This document shows positions 1 to 7,272 of a DNA stretch of 25,971 nt, in pieces. Position numbers and translations under genes: made by a program. The notes under the pieces are model-generated. The model was given only the letters and a program-made list of their open reading frames with translations, did not search any database and had not been told where the DNA came from. Location: positions 1 to 25,971 of the forward strand of contig DATANR010000359.1 of assembly GCA_036266155.1 (NCBI GenBank), written 5' to 3'. Origin of the DNA: SIAJ01 sp036266155. Lineage in GTDB: Bacteria > Planctomycetota > Planctomycetia > Gemmatales > Gemmataceae. The stretch's first letter is position 1, and each line of letters opens with the position of its first letter.

Positions 1-218
1 GGCTTCAGCGAGAACTCCGGCTCGCGGTTCTTGGGGCGGCCGAGGTGGGCGAGCAGCACGAGCTTCGCCGCGCCCTTCTCGCGCAGCTCGCGCAGCGTGG
101 GCAGCGCGGCACGGATACGCGCGTCGTCGGTGATGCGCGTCCCGTCGAGCGGGACGTTGAAGTCCACCCGGACGAGGACGCGCTTGCCCTCGACGTCGAG
201 ATCGTCAAGCGTGCGCAT
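1..218 (-). CDS. pgk: Phosphoglycerate kinase, N-terminal part (runs off the window)
   Basis: Partial gene; 72 complete codons are visible. The product should be the cytosolic glycolytic enzyme that transfers phosphate from 1,3-bisphosphoglycerate to ADP. The reading frame begins MRTLDDLDVEGKRVLVRVDF, followed by NVPLDG near residues 21-26 and LAHLGRPKN near residues 58-66; these are the conserved N-terminal substrate-binding segments of PGK (RxDxNVP and HxGRP). The ATG at 218 lies inside the 3' end of gap, overlapping it by 14 nt in another frame, so the two are almost certainly co-transcribed and probably translationally coupled. No good Shine-Dalgarno sequence precedes the ATG, which fits coupling. 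The C-terminal portion lies outside the window. Confidence 0.93.
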   Translation of the reverse strand, partial: MRTLDDLDVEGKRVLVRVDFNVPLDGTRITDDARIRAALPTLRELREKGAAKLVLLAHLGRPKNREPEFSLK

Positions 219-1254
219 GTACCAGCACGCGCTGCGCGAGCTCGACGCACCGGTTCGAGTAGCCCCACTCGTTGTCGTACCAGCTCACCAGTTTGAAAAA
301 CCGGCCATTCAACTCCATGCCGCTGCCGGCGTCGAAGATGCTCGAGTGGGAGTCGTGAATGAAGTCACTCGACACCACCTCGTCGGCCGTGTAGGCCAGA
401 ATGCCCTTCAAATACGTTTCGCTCGCCTTCTTCATCAAGTCGCAAATCGTCTTGTAGCTTGTCGACTGCACCGTCTTGACGGTCAGATCGACCACCGAAA
501 CCGTCGGCGTCGGCACCCGGAAGGACATGCCGGTCAGCTTGCCCTTTACTTCAGGGATCGCCAGGCCGACGGCCTTGGCGGCGCCGGTGCCGCTCGGGAT
601 GATGTTGATCGCCGCCGCCCGGCCGCCCTTCCAGTCCTTTTTGCTCGGCCCGTCGACCGTCTTCTGCGTGGCCGTGTAGCTATGCACCGTCGTCATTAAT
701 CCTTCTTCGATGCCGAGGCCTTCCTTTAGCAACACATGCACGACCGGGGCCAAGCAGTTTGTCGTGCAACTGGCGTTCGAGATGATGTTGTGCGCCTTGG
801 GGTCGTATTTCTCGTGGTTGACGCCCATGACGACCGTGATGTCCTCGCCCTTGGCCGGCGCCGAGATGATGACCTTCTTCGCTCCCGCGGTCAGGTGGCC
901 CTTGGCCTTGTCGGCATCGGTGAACAGGCCCGTCGACTCGATGACATAGTCGACGCCGAGGGCTTTCCACGGCAACGCTGTCGGGCCTTCCTTGACGGCG
1001 AGGCACTTGATCGGGTGGCCGTTGACGATCAGCATGTCGTCCTCGGCGGCGCCGGCCGACTTCTCGCTACGGACCTCGCTCCCGAACTTGCCTTGGACGG
1101 AATCGTACTTGAGCAAGTAGGCCAGATTGTCGGCAGGCACGAGATCGTTGACGGCGACCACGTCGAGGTGTTTGCCGAGCAGCCCTTGCTCGCAGAGCGC
1201 CCGGAACACGAGCCGGCCAATCCGCCCGAACCCATTGATGCCCACCTTCACCAT
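205..1254 (-). CDS. gap: Glyceraldehyde-3-phosphate dehydrogenase, type I
   Basis: Cytosolic enzyme oxidising glyceraldehyde-3-phosphate to 1,3-bisphosphoglycerate. At 349 aa it has the usual length for the family. It starts with the Rossmann signature GINGFGRIGR (residues 5-14). The Asp in VVAVNDL (D37) at the end of the second strand suggests NAD rather than NADP preference. The active-site block SNASCTTNCLAP places the catalytic Cys at 163 and the partner His in TTVHSYT at 191. The C-terminal SWYDNEWGYSNR signature is present. The start is supported by GAGGAG upstream of the ATG. pgk overlaps the 3' end, giving the classic gap-pgk order. The gene is divergent from the lipoprotein esterase at 1366, across about 110 nt that must hold both promoters. 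Confidence 0.98.
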   Translation of the reverse strand: MVKVGINGFGRIGRLVFRALCEQGLLGKHLDVVAVNDLVPADNLAYLLKYDSVQGKFGSEVRSEKSAGAAEDDMLIVNGHPIKCLAVKEGPTALPWKALGVDYVIESTGLFTDADKAKGHLTAGAKKVIISAPAKGEDITVVMGVNHEKYDPKAHNIISNASCTTNCLAPVVHVLLKEGLGIEEGLMTTVHSYTATQKTVDGPSKKDWKGGRAAAINIIPSGTGAAKAVGLAIPEVKGKLTGMSFRVPTPTVSVVDLTVKTVQSTSYKTICDLMKKASETYLKGILAYTADEVVSSDFIHDSHSSIFDAGSGMELNGRFFKLVSWYDNEWGYSNRCVELAQRVLVHAHA

Positions 1255-1365
1255 CGTCCTGCTCCTCGGGCCGCTGGCCCGCCGTGTCGAGAAATTCTAA
1301 TTGTCCTCAGTAGGCTAGAGATACGGGTGGACGGGGACTGAGTCGAGTACCCACGCGAGGCGACC
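1255..1365. promoter_or_regulatory. Divergent promoter region between gap and the esterase lipoprotein gene
   Basis: Only 111 nt separate the two start codons, so promoters and ribosome-binding sites of both genes must lie here. GAGGAG precedes the gap start on the minus strand, and GAGG precedes the plus-strand start. A perfect 6-bp inverted repeat, CGGGCC-GCT-GGCCCG at 1267-1281, sits just upstream of the gap Shine-Dalgarno and could fold in the leader. No convincing -35/-10 pair was identified. Confidence 0.5.
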
Positions 1366-2523
1366 ATGCGACGGAACCTGACGTTCTTGGCAATTTTGGT
1401 CATGGTGGCCGGCTGCAACGACAAGATGCCAGTCGCGGCGCCGGGGGGACCGGTCGCTGGTCCGGTCAACGGCGGCGGGCGCATCGACGATGGACTGGCG
1501 CCCAAGGAATTGCCGAAGCCGCCGGTGGCGCTCGACCAGCCAAAAGATCTGCCAGCGATCCACAATGGCACTGACCTGAGCAAGGAGGACCCGGACGACT
1601 TGGTGGCCATGGCTCGTTCGGCCGCCGAGAAGAACGATTACAAGACCGCGCTGGCTGCCCAGTTCTGGTCCGTCAAACAAGGGGGAGATGGACATTACGA
1701 TCTTGCCTGTTACTACGCCCGTAACCAGATGCATAGCGAAGCGATCTACTGGATTCAGAAAGCGGCGGAGACGGAGGGCGTCGACGCCGACCACGCGGCC
1801 GAAGACGAGGATCTGTTGACGCTGCGCCGCGATCCGCGCTGGGCAGGCGTCCACCGGTTCCTGTGGCAATGCACCGCGTATTGGAAGGCGAGCGGCAAGA
1901 CGACGACGCTCGTATTCGTCCCGGAAAATTTCGACAAGAAGAAGCCGTCGCCGGTGATCGTTACCCTGCACGGCCGCGGCAGTCGGCCGGACCACTTCTT
2001 TGGCGCTGGCACCCAGGCGTTGGCCGATGCGCTTGGAATCCCGTTTGTCTGCGTGAGCGGTACGAAACCGACGGGCCCGAAGGCGTTCGTCTGGGCCGTC
2101 TCCGGTGATGGCGACGCGAAGCGCATTGATGCCGCCCTCGCCGAGGCGGCGGATCGCATCACGGTCGCGCCGGGTAAAGCTATCACCATCGGCTTTTCGG
2201 AAGGCGCCCAGGTCGCGGTCGAGGTGGCGGCCCGCGATCCCGAAAAGTATGCGGGCGGCATTGGTATGTCGCCTGGGGCCGATTTCTTTCTCGATCAAGT
2301 GCAGCCGACCGCCAAGCTCAAAGAACGCCGTTTCGTGGTCACCATCGGCGGCAAGGAACATCCGGGCAACGTGATGCTTGCCCGCCAGGATCGTGACTGG
2401 CTGAAGAAGAACGCCGCGTCGGTGAATTACATCACCTTCCCCGGCATCGGCCACACGCTGCCGGCCGACTTCAGCGAGCAGTTGCCGAGATGGATCAGCT
2501 ACATTCTGGGCGAGAAGAAATAG
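1366..2523 (+). CDS. Lipoprotein with alpha/beta-hydrolase (phospholipase/carboxylesterase-like) domain
   Basis: 385 aa. The first 20 residues (MRRNLTFLAILVMVAGCNDK) form a lipoprotein signal with lipobox VAGC and lipidated Cys17, so the protein is probably membrane-anchored. A Pro/Gly-rich linker (about 21-60) leads to a short helical, TPR/SEL1-like segment (about 75-165) carrying YKTALAAQFWSVKQGG and YYARNQMHSEAIYWIQKAA. The C-terminal half is an alpha/beta hydrolase: an oxyanion-type LHGRG (201-205), the nucleophile elbow GFSEG (Ser278) and a late His in GIGHTLP (His363). The layout resembles phospholipase/carboxylesterase or dienelactone hydrolase families. A GAGG motif precedes the ATG. 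The substrate cannot be read from sequence. mdh follows after 70 nt on the same strand. Confidence 0.85.
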   Translation: MRRNLTFLAILVMVAGCNDKMPVAAPGGPVAGPVNGGGRIDDGLAPKELPKPPVALDQPKDLPAIHNGTDLSKEDPDDLVAMARSAAEKNDYKTALAAQFWSVKQGGDGHYDLACYYARNQMHSEAIYWIQKAAETEGVDADHAAEDEDLLTLRRDPRWAGVHRFLWQCTAYWKASGKTTTLVFVPENFDKKKPSPVIVTLHGRGSRPDHFFGAGTQALADALGIPFVCVSGTKPTGPKAFVWAVSGDGDAKRIDAALAEAADRITVAPGKAITIGFSEGAQVAVEVAARDPEKYAGGIGMSPGADFFLDQVQPTAKLKERRFVVTIGGKEHPGNVMLARQDRDWLKKNAASVNYITFPGIGHTLPADFSEQLPRWISYILGEKK

Positions 2524-2593
2524 GCCATCCGCAAGGGCGACAGCTAAGACAATGGCCTGACGCAACGTTAACCTCTCAACCCGAGTTTTCACC

Positions 2594-3598
2594 ATGTCGA
2601 ATGTGGTCCGCGTGGCCGTCACTGGCGCTGCCGGGCAGGTCGCTTACACGCTCCTGCCGCGGCTGGCTTCCGGCGAAATCTTTGGCCCGAATACCAAGGT
2701 CATTCTCCAGCTCCTGGAAATCCCGCGTTCGGTGAATCCGAAGGCGATGGATGCGCTCGAAGGTGTCGCGATGGAGTTGGAAGATTGTGCCTTCCCCACG
2801 CTCAAGAGCATCGTGGTCACCGATGACGAGAGCCAAGCGTTCGACGGCTGCAATTTCGCCTTGCTCGTCGGCGCCGCGCCACGTGGGCCCGGCATGGAGC
2901 GGAAGGACCTGCTCATGAAGAATGCGCAGATCTTTCAGAAGCAAGGCAAGGCCCTCGCCGCGAAGGCCGCGAAGGATGTCCGCATCCTCGTCGTTGGCAA
3001 TCCGTGCAACACGAACTGCCTGATCGCCTATCGCAACGGCCAGGCGATTCCCGCGAATCAATGGGGCGCGATGACGCGACTGGATCACAATCGCGCGGTC
3101 GGCGCCCTCGCCAAGAAGGCGGGCGTGGCCAACGAAGCGGTGACGTGCGTGACGATCTGGGGCAACCACTCGAATACGCAGTATCCGGACTTCACGAACG
3201 CCAAGATCAACGGCAAGCCGGCGACCGAGGTCATCGCCGATCGCACGTGGCTGGAAACGGTCTTCGTGCCGCAATGCCAGGAACGCGGCAAGGCGGTGAT
3301 CAACAAGCGCGGACTATCGAGCGCTTTCTCAGCCGCGAATGGGGCGCTCGATCACGTGAAGTGCTTGCTGACCGCGACGCCGGCGACCGACTGGGCCAGC
3401 GCCGCCTTGGTGTCCGACGGCCAGTACGGCGTGCCGAAGGGATTGGTGTTTGGTTACCCGGTGCGATCTGACGGCAAAGGCAACTTAAAGGTGATTGACG
3501 GGCTTTCGCTGGACGCCTTCGGCAAAGCCAAGTTCGACAACACTTTGAAGGAACTACTGGAAGAGCAGGATGCCGTGAAGGATCTTTTACCCTCTTAG
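2594..3598 (+). CDS. mdh: Malate dehydrogenase, type 2
   Basis: 334 aa cytosolic enzyme of the citric acid cycle, interconverting malate and oxaloacetate with NAD(H). The nucleotide-binding loop is GAAGQVAY (11-18), followed by LQLLEIP. The substrate-binding arginines sit in APRGPGMERKDLL (R97, R103). GNPCNTN (135-141) is the conserved NPxN region. TRLDHNRA gives D164 and R167, and the catalytic His is H192 in WGNHSNTQYPD. This motif set is typical of the longer mdh form related to cytosolic MDH rather than the LDH-like type. No strong Shine-Dalgarno is visible before the ATG. The gene may share a transcript with the upstream lipoprotein gene, but their functions are not obviously linked. Confidence 0.96.
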   Translation: MSNVVRVAVTGAAGQVAYTLLPRLASGEIFGPNTKVILQLLEIPRSVNPKAMDALEGVAMELEDCAFPTLKSIVVTDDESQAFDGCNFALLVGAAPRGPGMERKDLLMKNAQIFQKQGKALAAKAAKDVRILVVGNPCNTNCLIAYRNGQAIPANQWGAMTRLDHNRAVGALAKKAGVANEAVTCVTIWGNHSNTQYPDFTNAKINGKPATEVIADRTWLETVFVPQCQERGKAVINKRGLSSAFSAANGALDHVKCLLTATPATDWASAALVSDGQYGVPKGLVFGYPVRSDGKGNLKVIDGLSLDAFGKAKFDNTLKELLEEQDAVKDLLPS

Positions 3599-3604
3599 CT
3601 ATTG

Positions 3605-3658
3605 ATGGGACAAATGGGACCTATCGGACGCATAGGTCCCATGTGCCCTATTGGTCCC
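3605..3658. repeat. Degenerate 9-nt tandem repeat (ATNGGNCCN-like) forming an 11-bp hairpin
   Basis: Six consecutive 9-nt units starting with AT: ATGGGACAA, ATGGGACCT, ATCGGACGC, ATAGGTCCC, ATGTGCCCT, ATTGGTCCC. Units switch from GGAC to GGTCC orientation, so 3614-3624 and 3632-3642 form a perfect 11-bp stem around a 7-nt loop. It begins 6 nt after the mdh stop, so it could also act as a 3' structure for mdh, though no T-tract follows. A related 9-nt periodic tract lies on the other side of the DUF1501 gene at 5253-5281. Confidence 0.75.
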
Positions 3659-3670
3659 ATTTCTTCCAAT

Positions 3671-3703
3671 GAAAAAACCGGGGTGCCTTTGCGGGCACCC
3701 CGG
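3671..3703 (-). terminator. Rho-independent terminator of the DUF1501 gene
   Basis: Read on the minus strand, a perfect 10-bp GC-rich stem (arms 3694-3703 and 3678-3687, CCGGGGTGCC paired with GGCACCCCGG) closes a 6-nt loop and is followed immediately by six T (3672-3677). It lies 34 nt downstream of the DUF1501 stop codon. This is a textbook intrinsic terminator and the clearest one in the window. Confidence 0.92.
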
Positions 3704-3736
3704 GTGACGACTGATGATGGCGACGTCGTTGCTTCC

Positions 3737-5035
3737 TTACGCGTTCAAGAGAGCCGCGATCGGCTTGGCCTTCTCGCCGGCCAGCGGGCTCGGACGGCCG
3801 AGGTTGTCGCGGATCTGAGCGTCCTTGTCGAACCCGAGGCCCGCGTAGATCGTCGCGAACAGGTCGCCGACGGTGACCGGGTTCTCGACGATGCTGTCGG
3901 CCCCTTCGCTCGTCTTGCCGTAGACCTGGCCGCCCTTGATGTTGCCACCGGCGATCATCACGGACCAAAGGCCCGGGTTGTGGTCGCGGCCGCCATTGTT
4001 GTTCACACGAATCGTACGGCCGAACTCGGACAGCGTGACGACCACCGTGTCCTGCAAGCGGCCGCGGTCCTTCAGGTCCTTGAGCAGCGTGCCGATGCCG
4101 CTGTCGATCTCCGGAAGACGACGATCGAGTTGGGCGAAGATGCCGTTGTGCATGTCCCAGCCGCCCGTGTTCACTTCGACGCACGCGGCGCCGGATTCGG
4201 TCAACTTGCGAGCGAGCAAGCAGCCCTGGCCGAACGCGCCGGTGCCGTACTCGGTCTTCAGCTTGATCGGCTTGCCGTCCACGTCCTTGTCGAGCTTGAA
4301 GACTTCCTTGTTCTTGGAAATGATCAGGCTGAGGGCCTTATCATAAACCTCTTGGTGCGCCTTGGCGGCATCGCGCTCCGAACCCGTGCTCTTCTGGAAG
4401 CCGCTCTCGAGCCGGCTGAACAGGTCGCCGCGACGCTGCATGCGGTCCATGCCATCCTTGCCCCCAATCTCGGCGGCCGGCATGGCGTTTTCCGGCGGTT
4501 GGCCCGGCTGGCCGATCGGCAAGGCGCCGTACTTCTGGCCAAGGAACCCAGGCCCGATGCCGCCACCACCGTTCACGGTGATGAAGGCCGGCAGTTCGCC
4601 TTCGTTGTCCCGGTAGTACCACGCGACCTTCGATCCAACGTGCGGTTGCTCGGACAGCGGGTTGATCGGCAGACCGGTCATCATCACGCGGGTGCCCCGC
4701 ATGTGATCGCCTTCGGTGCTCTTCAGGGTGCGGATGAGCGAGGCGCTGTTCATCTGCGCGCCGATCTTCGGAAGCAGGCGGTTGATCTTGATGCCCGAGA
4801 CGGCCGTGGCGGCCGACTTGGTCTCACCCATGTTCGGGTGCGGATCCTTGTCTTCCCAGAAGTCGATGGCCGGATAACCGCCGCCGAAGTGGATGACGAT
4901 GAGGCTCTTGTTCTTCTTCTTGAGGGCCGTCGACTGGGCCCGCAGTTGGTTGATGAAGCCTTCGGCCGTCAGGGAGAAAGCCCCGAACGCGGCCGCGTGC
5001 TTGAAGAAATGCCGGCGGTCAGTAATGCCCCACAT
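3737..5035 (-). CDS. DUF1501 family protein (Tat-exported, sulfatase/phosphatase-like fold)
   Basis: 432 aa. The N-terminus carries DRRHFFKHAAAFGAFSL, a Tat-type twin-Arg signal like that of most planctomycete DUF1501 proteins, suggesting export in folded form. Family hallmarks are visible: SLIVIHFGGGYPAIDFWEDK (about 44-63), an ALIRTL-like SLIRTLKSTEGDHMRGTR, the GGWDMHNGIF region, and VVVTLSEFGRTIRVNNNGGRDHNP near the C-terminus, with DLFATIYAGLGFD close to the end. The family belongs to the alkaline-phosphatase/sulfatase superfamily; its biochemical role is not established. AAGGGG precedes the ATG. These genes are often paired with DUF1549/DUF1553 cytochrome genes, but none is next to this one. 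Transcription should end at the terminator at 3671-3703. Confidence 0.93.
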   Translation of the reverse strand: MWGITDRRHFFKHAAAFGAFSLTAEGFINQLRAQSTALKKKNKSLIVIHFGGGYPAIDFWEDKDPHPNMGETKSAATAVSGIKINRLLPKIGAQMNSASLIRTLKSTEGDHMRGTRVMMTGLPINPLSEQPHVGSKVAWYYRDNEGELPAFITVNGGGGIGPGFLGQKYGALPIGQPGQPPENAMPAAEIGGKDGMDRMQRRGDLFSRLESGFQKSTGSERDAAKAHQEVYDKALSLIISKNKEVFKLDKDVDGKPIKLKTEYGTGAFGQGCLLARKLTESGAACVEVNTGGWDMHNGIFAQLDRRLPEIDSGIGTLLKDLKDRGRLQDTVVVTLSEFGRTIRVNNNGGRDHNPGLWSVMIAGGNIKGGQVYGKTSEGADSIVENPVTVGDLFATIYAGLGFDKDAQIRDNLGRPSPLAGEKAKPIAALLNA

Positions 5036-5252
5036 GGAAAGCCCCTTACCTGGGTTAGCGGGTGGTTCTCAGGACACAGTGTCGGCCCAAAACATCCCCG
5101 GAGTCAAGAGGGGTGGTCGGAGGGGCCGCGGCGGGTTGTTTCACTACATGCTCCGACGGAGTTAGCATAAGGCGAGTTCCCGAATCATTGGAAAAAAAGC
5201 GTCAGAATCACCCAGGAACGCTTTTCGCTCATTTCGACGGCAAATGCCGACC

Positions 5253-5281
5253 ATCCGTCCCATCCGCCGTATTCGCCCCAT
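5253..5281. repeat. Second 9-nt periodic repeat tract
   Basis: Three units, ATCCGTCCC, ATCCGCCGT and ATTCGCCCC, follow each other exactly every 9 nt, with a further AT start at 5280. The pattern (AT plus GG/CC-rich heptamer, 9-nt period) matches the tract at 3605-3658, so the two probably belong to one dispersed family that brackets the DUF1501 gene. Confidence 0.6.
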
Positions 5282-5289
5282 CAGCAACC

Positions 5290-5330
5290 GAATACATTTG
5301 CAACATATTATATCGCAATATCTTACAACC
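5290..5330 (-). promoter_or_regulatory. Possible promoter in AT-rich island
   Basis: A perfect TATAAT occurs on the minus strand at 5312-5307 inside an AT-rich patch. A TTGTAA lies upstream, but at too short a spacing to serve as a standard -35. If used, it would give the DUF1501 gene a leader of roughly 260 nt. The plus strand has TTGCAA at 5298 but no well-spaced -10. Tentative only. Confidence 0.3.
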
Positions 5331-5486
5331 GATACACTCCCATCGGCACGAGCAAAGCCGTCTTTGGGCCAAACAGGCTGCCAACCTGCACATCCAGACA
5401 GCTGCAATCCGGCAACCGGCAATCCCCGTTGGCCATGATACTTGCCCCTGTTACCATGCCATTGCGTCGGTGAACCGGGGCCGCCA

Positions 5487-6080
5487 ATGAGCACGACCGT
5501 CACAATGGGCTGGGACGTCCTCGACCGCATGGAGCGAGCTGTGGCCAAGGTGCGCGAACGACTGTTGCGGGCAACTCAAGCTCTCAATGAGGCGGGGGTT
5601 CCGTACGCTGTCGTTGGTGGTCATGCCGTCGCATCGTGGGTCGCGCGGATCGATGAAGGCGCGGTTCGAAATACACGTGATATCGATCTGTTGATCCGCC
5701 GCGAGGACTTGCCGGCGTTTGCCGTTGCCCTGGAAAAAGTCGGTTTCATTCGCGATGAGGTGCTCGGCGTGACCATGTTCCTTGACGGTCCGAACGCCAA
5801 ACCAAGCGAGTCGATCCACTTGCTGTTTAGCGGCGAGAGAGTGAAGAATGACTATCCGTTGCCAAGCCCCGATTTGACCACCATCGACGATCCAGGCGGT
5901 TATCGAGTTTTGACGCTTGAATCGCTGGTCACCATGAAGTTGATGTCGAATCGACGTAAAGACCAAGTCCACATCGAAGACATGATCAACCTTGGCATGA
6001 TCGATCAAAGCTGGGTTACGAAGTTTCCGCCGATCCTCGCCGAGCGACTCCAGGCCATCCTCGACACGCCGGGCGGCTGA
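5487..6080 (+). CDS. Nucleotidyltransferase-fold protein (AbiEii/DUF6036-like)
   Basis: 197 aa from the chosen ATG at 5487, which has GGGG upstream; an in-frame ATG at 5442 would add 15 unlikely residues, and 5505 is a possible later start. The fold signature is clear: VPYAVVGGHAVASW (GG at 44-45) followed by RNTRDIDLLIRRED, giving the two metal-binding carboxylates D65 and D67. A later YRVLTLESLVTMKLMSNRRKDQVHIEDM is typical of the AbiEii/DUF6036 group, where an Arg/Lys-rich helix and a final Asp support nucleotide transfer. Some relatives are toxins of toxin-antitoxin pairs; no clear antitoxin adjoins it, so its role is unknown. It converges on the secreted-protein gene at 6111. Confidence 0.8.
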   Translation: MSTTVTMGWDVLDRMERAVAKVRERLLRATQALNEAGVPYAVVGGHAVASWVARIDEGAVRNTRDIDLLIRREDLPAFAVALEKVGFIRDEVLGVTMFLDGPNAKPSESIHLLFSGERVKNDYPLPSPDLTTIDDPGGYRVLTLESLVTMKLMSNRRKDQVHIEDMINLGMIDQSWVTKFPPILAERLQAILDTPGG

Positions 6081-6096
6081 TCGTTTCAACCGCCCG
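6070..6096. terminator. Stem-loop between convergent genes
   Basis: CGGGCGG (6070-6076) pairs perfectly with CCGCCCG (6090-6096) across a 13-nt loop that contains the stop codon of the nucleotidyltransferase gene. It lies between convergent genes and could serve both, but no T-tract follows on either strand, so the terminator call is weak. Confidence 0.3.
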
Positions 6097-6110
6097 AGCG
6101 CACCACAAAT

Positions 6111-6719
6111 CTACTCCGACGCCTTCGCCATCAGTCCCGCGACCGGCTTGTCGTCCTTGTCCACGAATCGAACACAGAACTGCCAGTCGATCTTTTCGTT
6201 GACCACCTTCGCCACCAGCACGTTGACACCCTTTTTCAAGGTCACTTCCGTTGTGTCCTGATCTTTTTCCGATGGCCGCGCGTCGGTGACCTTGAGCACC
6301 TCTTTTCCGTTCAGCCACACCTTGCACTGATCGTCGCTGCCCGTCTTCATCTTGACCGTCATATCGTCCGCGACGGTGATGTACGTCACCGCATAGCCAA
6401 TCGCGTCTTCCGTCTGCGCACCCAGAATCGCGTTGAAGTCGACGAAGAAACTCTTCGCGACGTGCGCCTTCCAGCCGAGTTCCCTGTCGCCGGCCTTGAC
6501 CTTGTCTCCCGCTTTCGGCTTCAGCTTGGCCTCGTCGGCGATGGCTTCACGACCCAGGCCGGCTGCACCGTCTTCGCCATCCTTGAGCGGGATCGGCGCC
6601 AGGACCAGCCACTGCTGGATGAAGCCCTCGGCGTCGGTGCCGGACTTCTCGTCGGCAACGACGCTCGACGCACCCATCAGCATGAGTGCGCATACCAACA
6701 GACCGGATGTCATTCGCAT
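6111..6719 (-). CDS. Small secreted protein with carbohydrate-binding-like beta-sandwich
   Basis: 202 aa. A Sec signal peptide is visible (MRMTSGLLVCALMLMGASSV, cleavage probably after VVA at about 22). The mature protein contains QQWLVLAPIPLKDG, then AIGYAVTYITVADDMTVKMK, GSDDQCKVWLNGKEV and VTLKKGVNVLVAKVVNE ending in WQFCVRFVDKD. This pattern (GSDD...VWLNG...LKKGxNxLxxKV...W.F..RF.D) recurs in exported proteins of Planctomycetes and Verrucomicrobia as a galactose-binding-like beta-sandwich. The start is well supported by GGAGGG 6-8 nt upstream of the ATG. No catalytic residues are evident, so binding rather than catalysis is inferred. It appears monocistronic. Confidence 0.8.
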   Translation of the reverse strand: MRMTSGLLVCALMLMGASSVVADEKSGTDAEGFIQQWLVLAPIPLKDGEDGAAGLGREAIADEAKLKPKAGDKVKAGDRELGWKAHVAKSFFVDFNAILGAQTEDAIGYAVTYITVADDMTVKMKTGSDDQCKVWLNGKEVLKVTDARPSEKDQDTTEVTLKKGVNVLVAKVVNEKIDWQFCVRFVDKDDKPVAGLMAKASE

Positions 6720-6860
6720 GAGATGCCCTCCGTGTTGCCCGGCCCGACGTTGAAGTGGTTGATGGGCCAGGCGGACTGGAAACAGACGTGTGGAGCGAAG
6801 GGTTCGCTCCGCGGAAGATCATAACCGAGGTGCAGGTGGAGTCCAGCGACCAAGCATGGA

Positions 6861-7252
6861 TTAGTTACAACTGCTGGACGCCGAGCCGTACACCGTGAGA
6901 TGCTCGATGAATTCTTCCGGCTTCATGGATAATATCTGCCGTCGTGGCGGTTCGACCGGGGCTTCCGGCTCGATCGTTTTCGCAACCAGAATCAGTGAAC
7001 CATTCTCATCCAGCGCCGGGCGGACGTCGTACGGTACAGCCCCGCTTGTGATGATGCGGACAACTTCGGGTTGAACCTGCTTTTCCGACCAATCCGGGTG
7101 TTCGTCGCGTACGTTCGTCCAAAGCAATTGCCGAACTATCTCAAACGCTTGCGTGACTTGGGCAATGCGTTCGTGCGGCAACAATTCTCGGATCGCTGCG
7201 CCACATCGTGGTCGACGACTTCGATTCGTCGGGGGTCGATGACGCGTTTCAT
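6861..7252 (-). pseudogene. Probable frameshifted small planctomycete protein gene
   Basis: Two overlapping minus-strand frames look like one gene. An ATG at 7252 opens MKRVIDPRRIEVVDHDVA but then leaves frame and stops after 37 codons. The neighbouring frame continues AAIRELLPHERIAQVTQAFE, then IVRQLLWTNVRDEHPDWSEK and QVQPEVVRIITSGAV, and runs to the stop at 6861. From memory, this resembles a common short planctomycete family of the form DPRxIEVVDD...R..LR..HPDWS..QV..EV.R...GAV. Joining the halves needs one extra base near 7199-7203. Within the second frame the only early start is a TTG at 7184. The tail after GAV (YDVRPALDENG...) is longer than I recall for the family. It follows the thioredoxin-fusion gene by 20 nt. 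A sequencing error is an alternative to a true mutation. Confidence 0.5.
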
Positions 7253-7272
7253 ATGGGAATTCTATCCAGCCA

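Larger units (their letters stand above)
5036..5486. other. Divergent intergenic region upstream of the DUF1501 gene, with AT-rich island
   Basis: About 450 nt without a convincing gene between the divergent DUF1501 and nucleotidyltransferase genes. It holds a 9-nt periodic repeat (5253-5281) and a short AT-rich island around 5290-5330 that contrasts with the GC-rich surroundings. Short frames here have no Shine-Dalgarno or recognisable protein features and are treated as chance. The rest shows nothing I can name. Confidence 0.6.

Noticed and set aside
1315..2622. Minus-strand open frame of about 435 codons
   Set aside because: Antisense to the lipoprotein esterase, which has a lipobox, GxSxG and His in the correct order.
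3605..3658. Possible CRISPR or phage attachment site
   Set aside because: Units are 9 nt with no spacers, and there are no cas, integrase or tRNA genes nearby; a degenerate tandem repeat explains it better.
3602..5170. Plus-strand open frame of about 520 codons, starting MMGQMGPIG
   Set aside because: Antisense to the DUF1501 gene, and its apparent start is just the translated 9-nt repeat.
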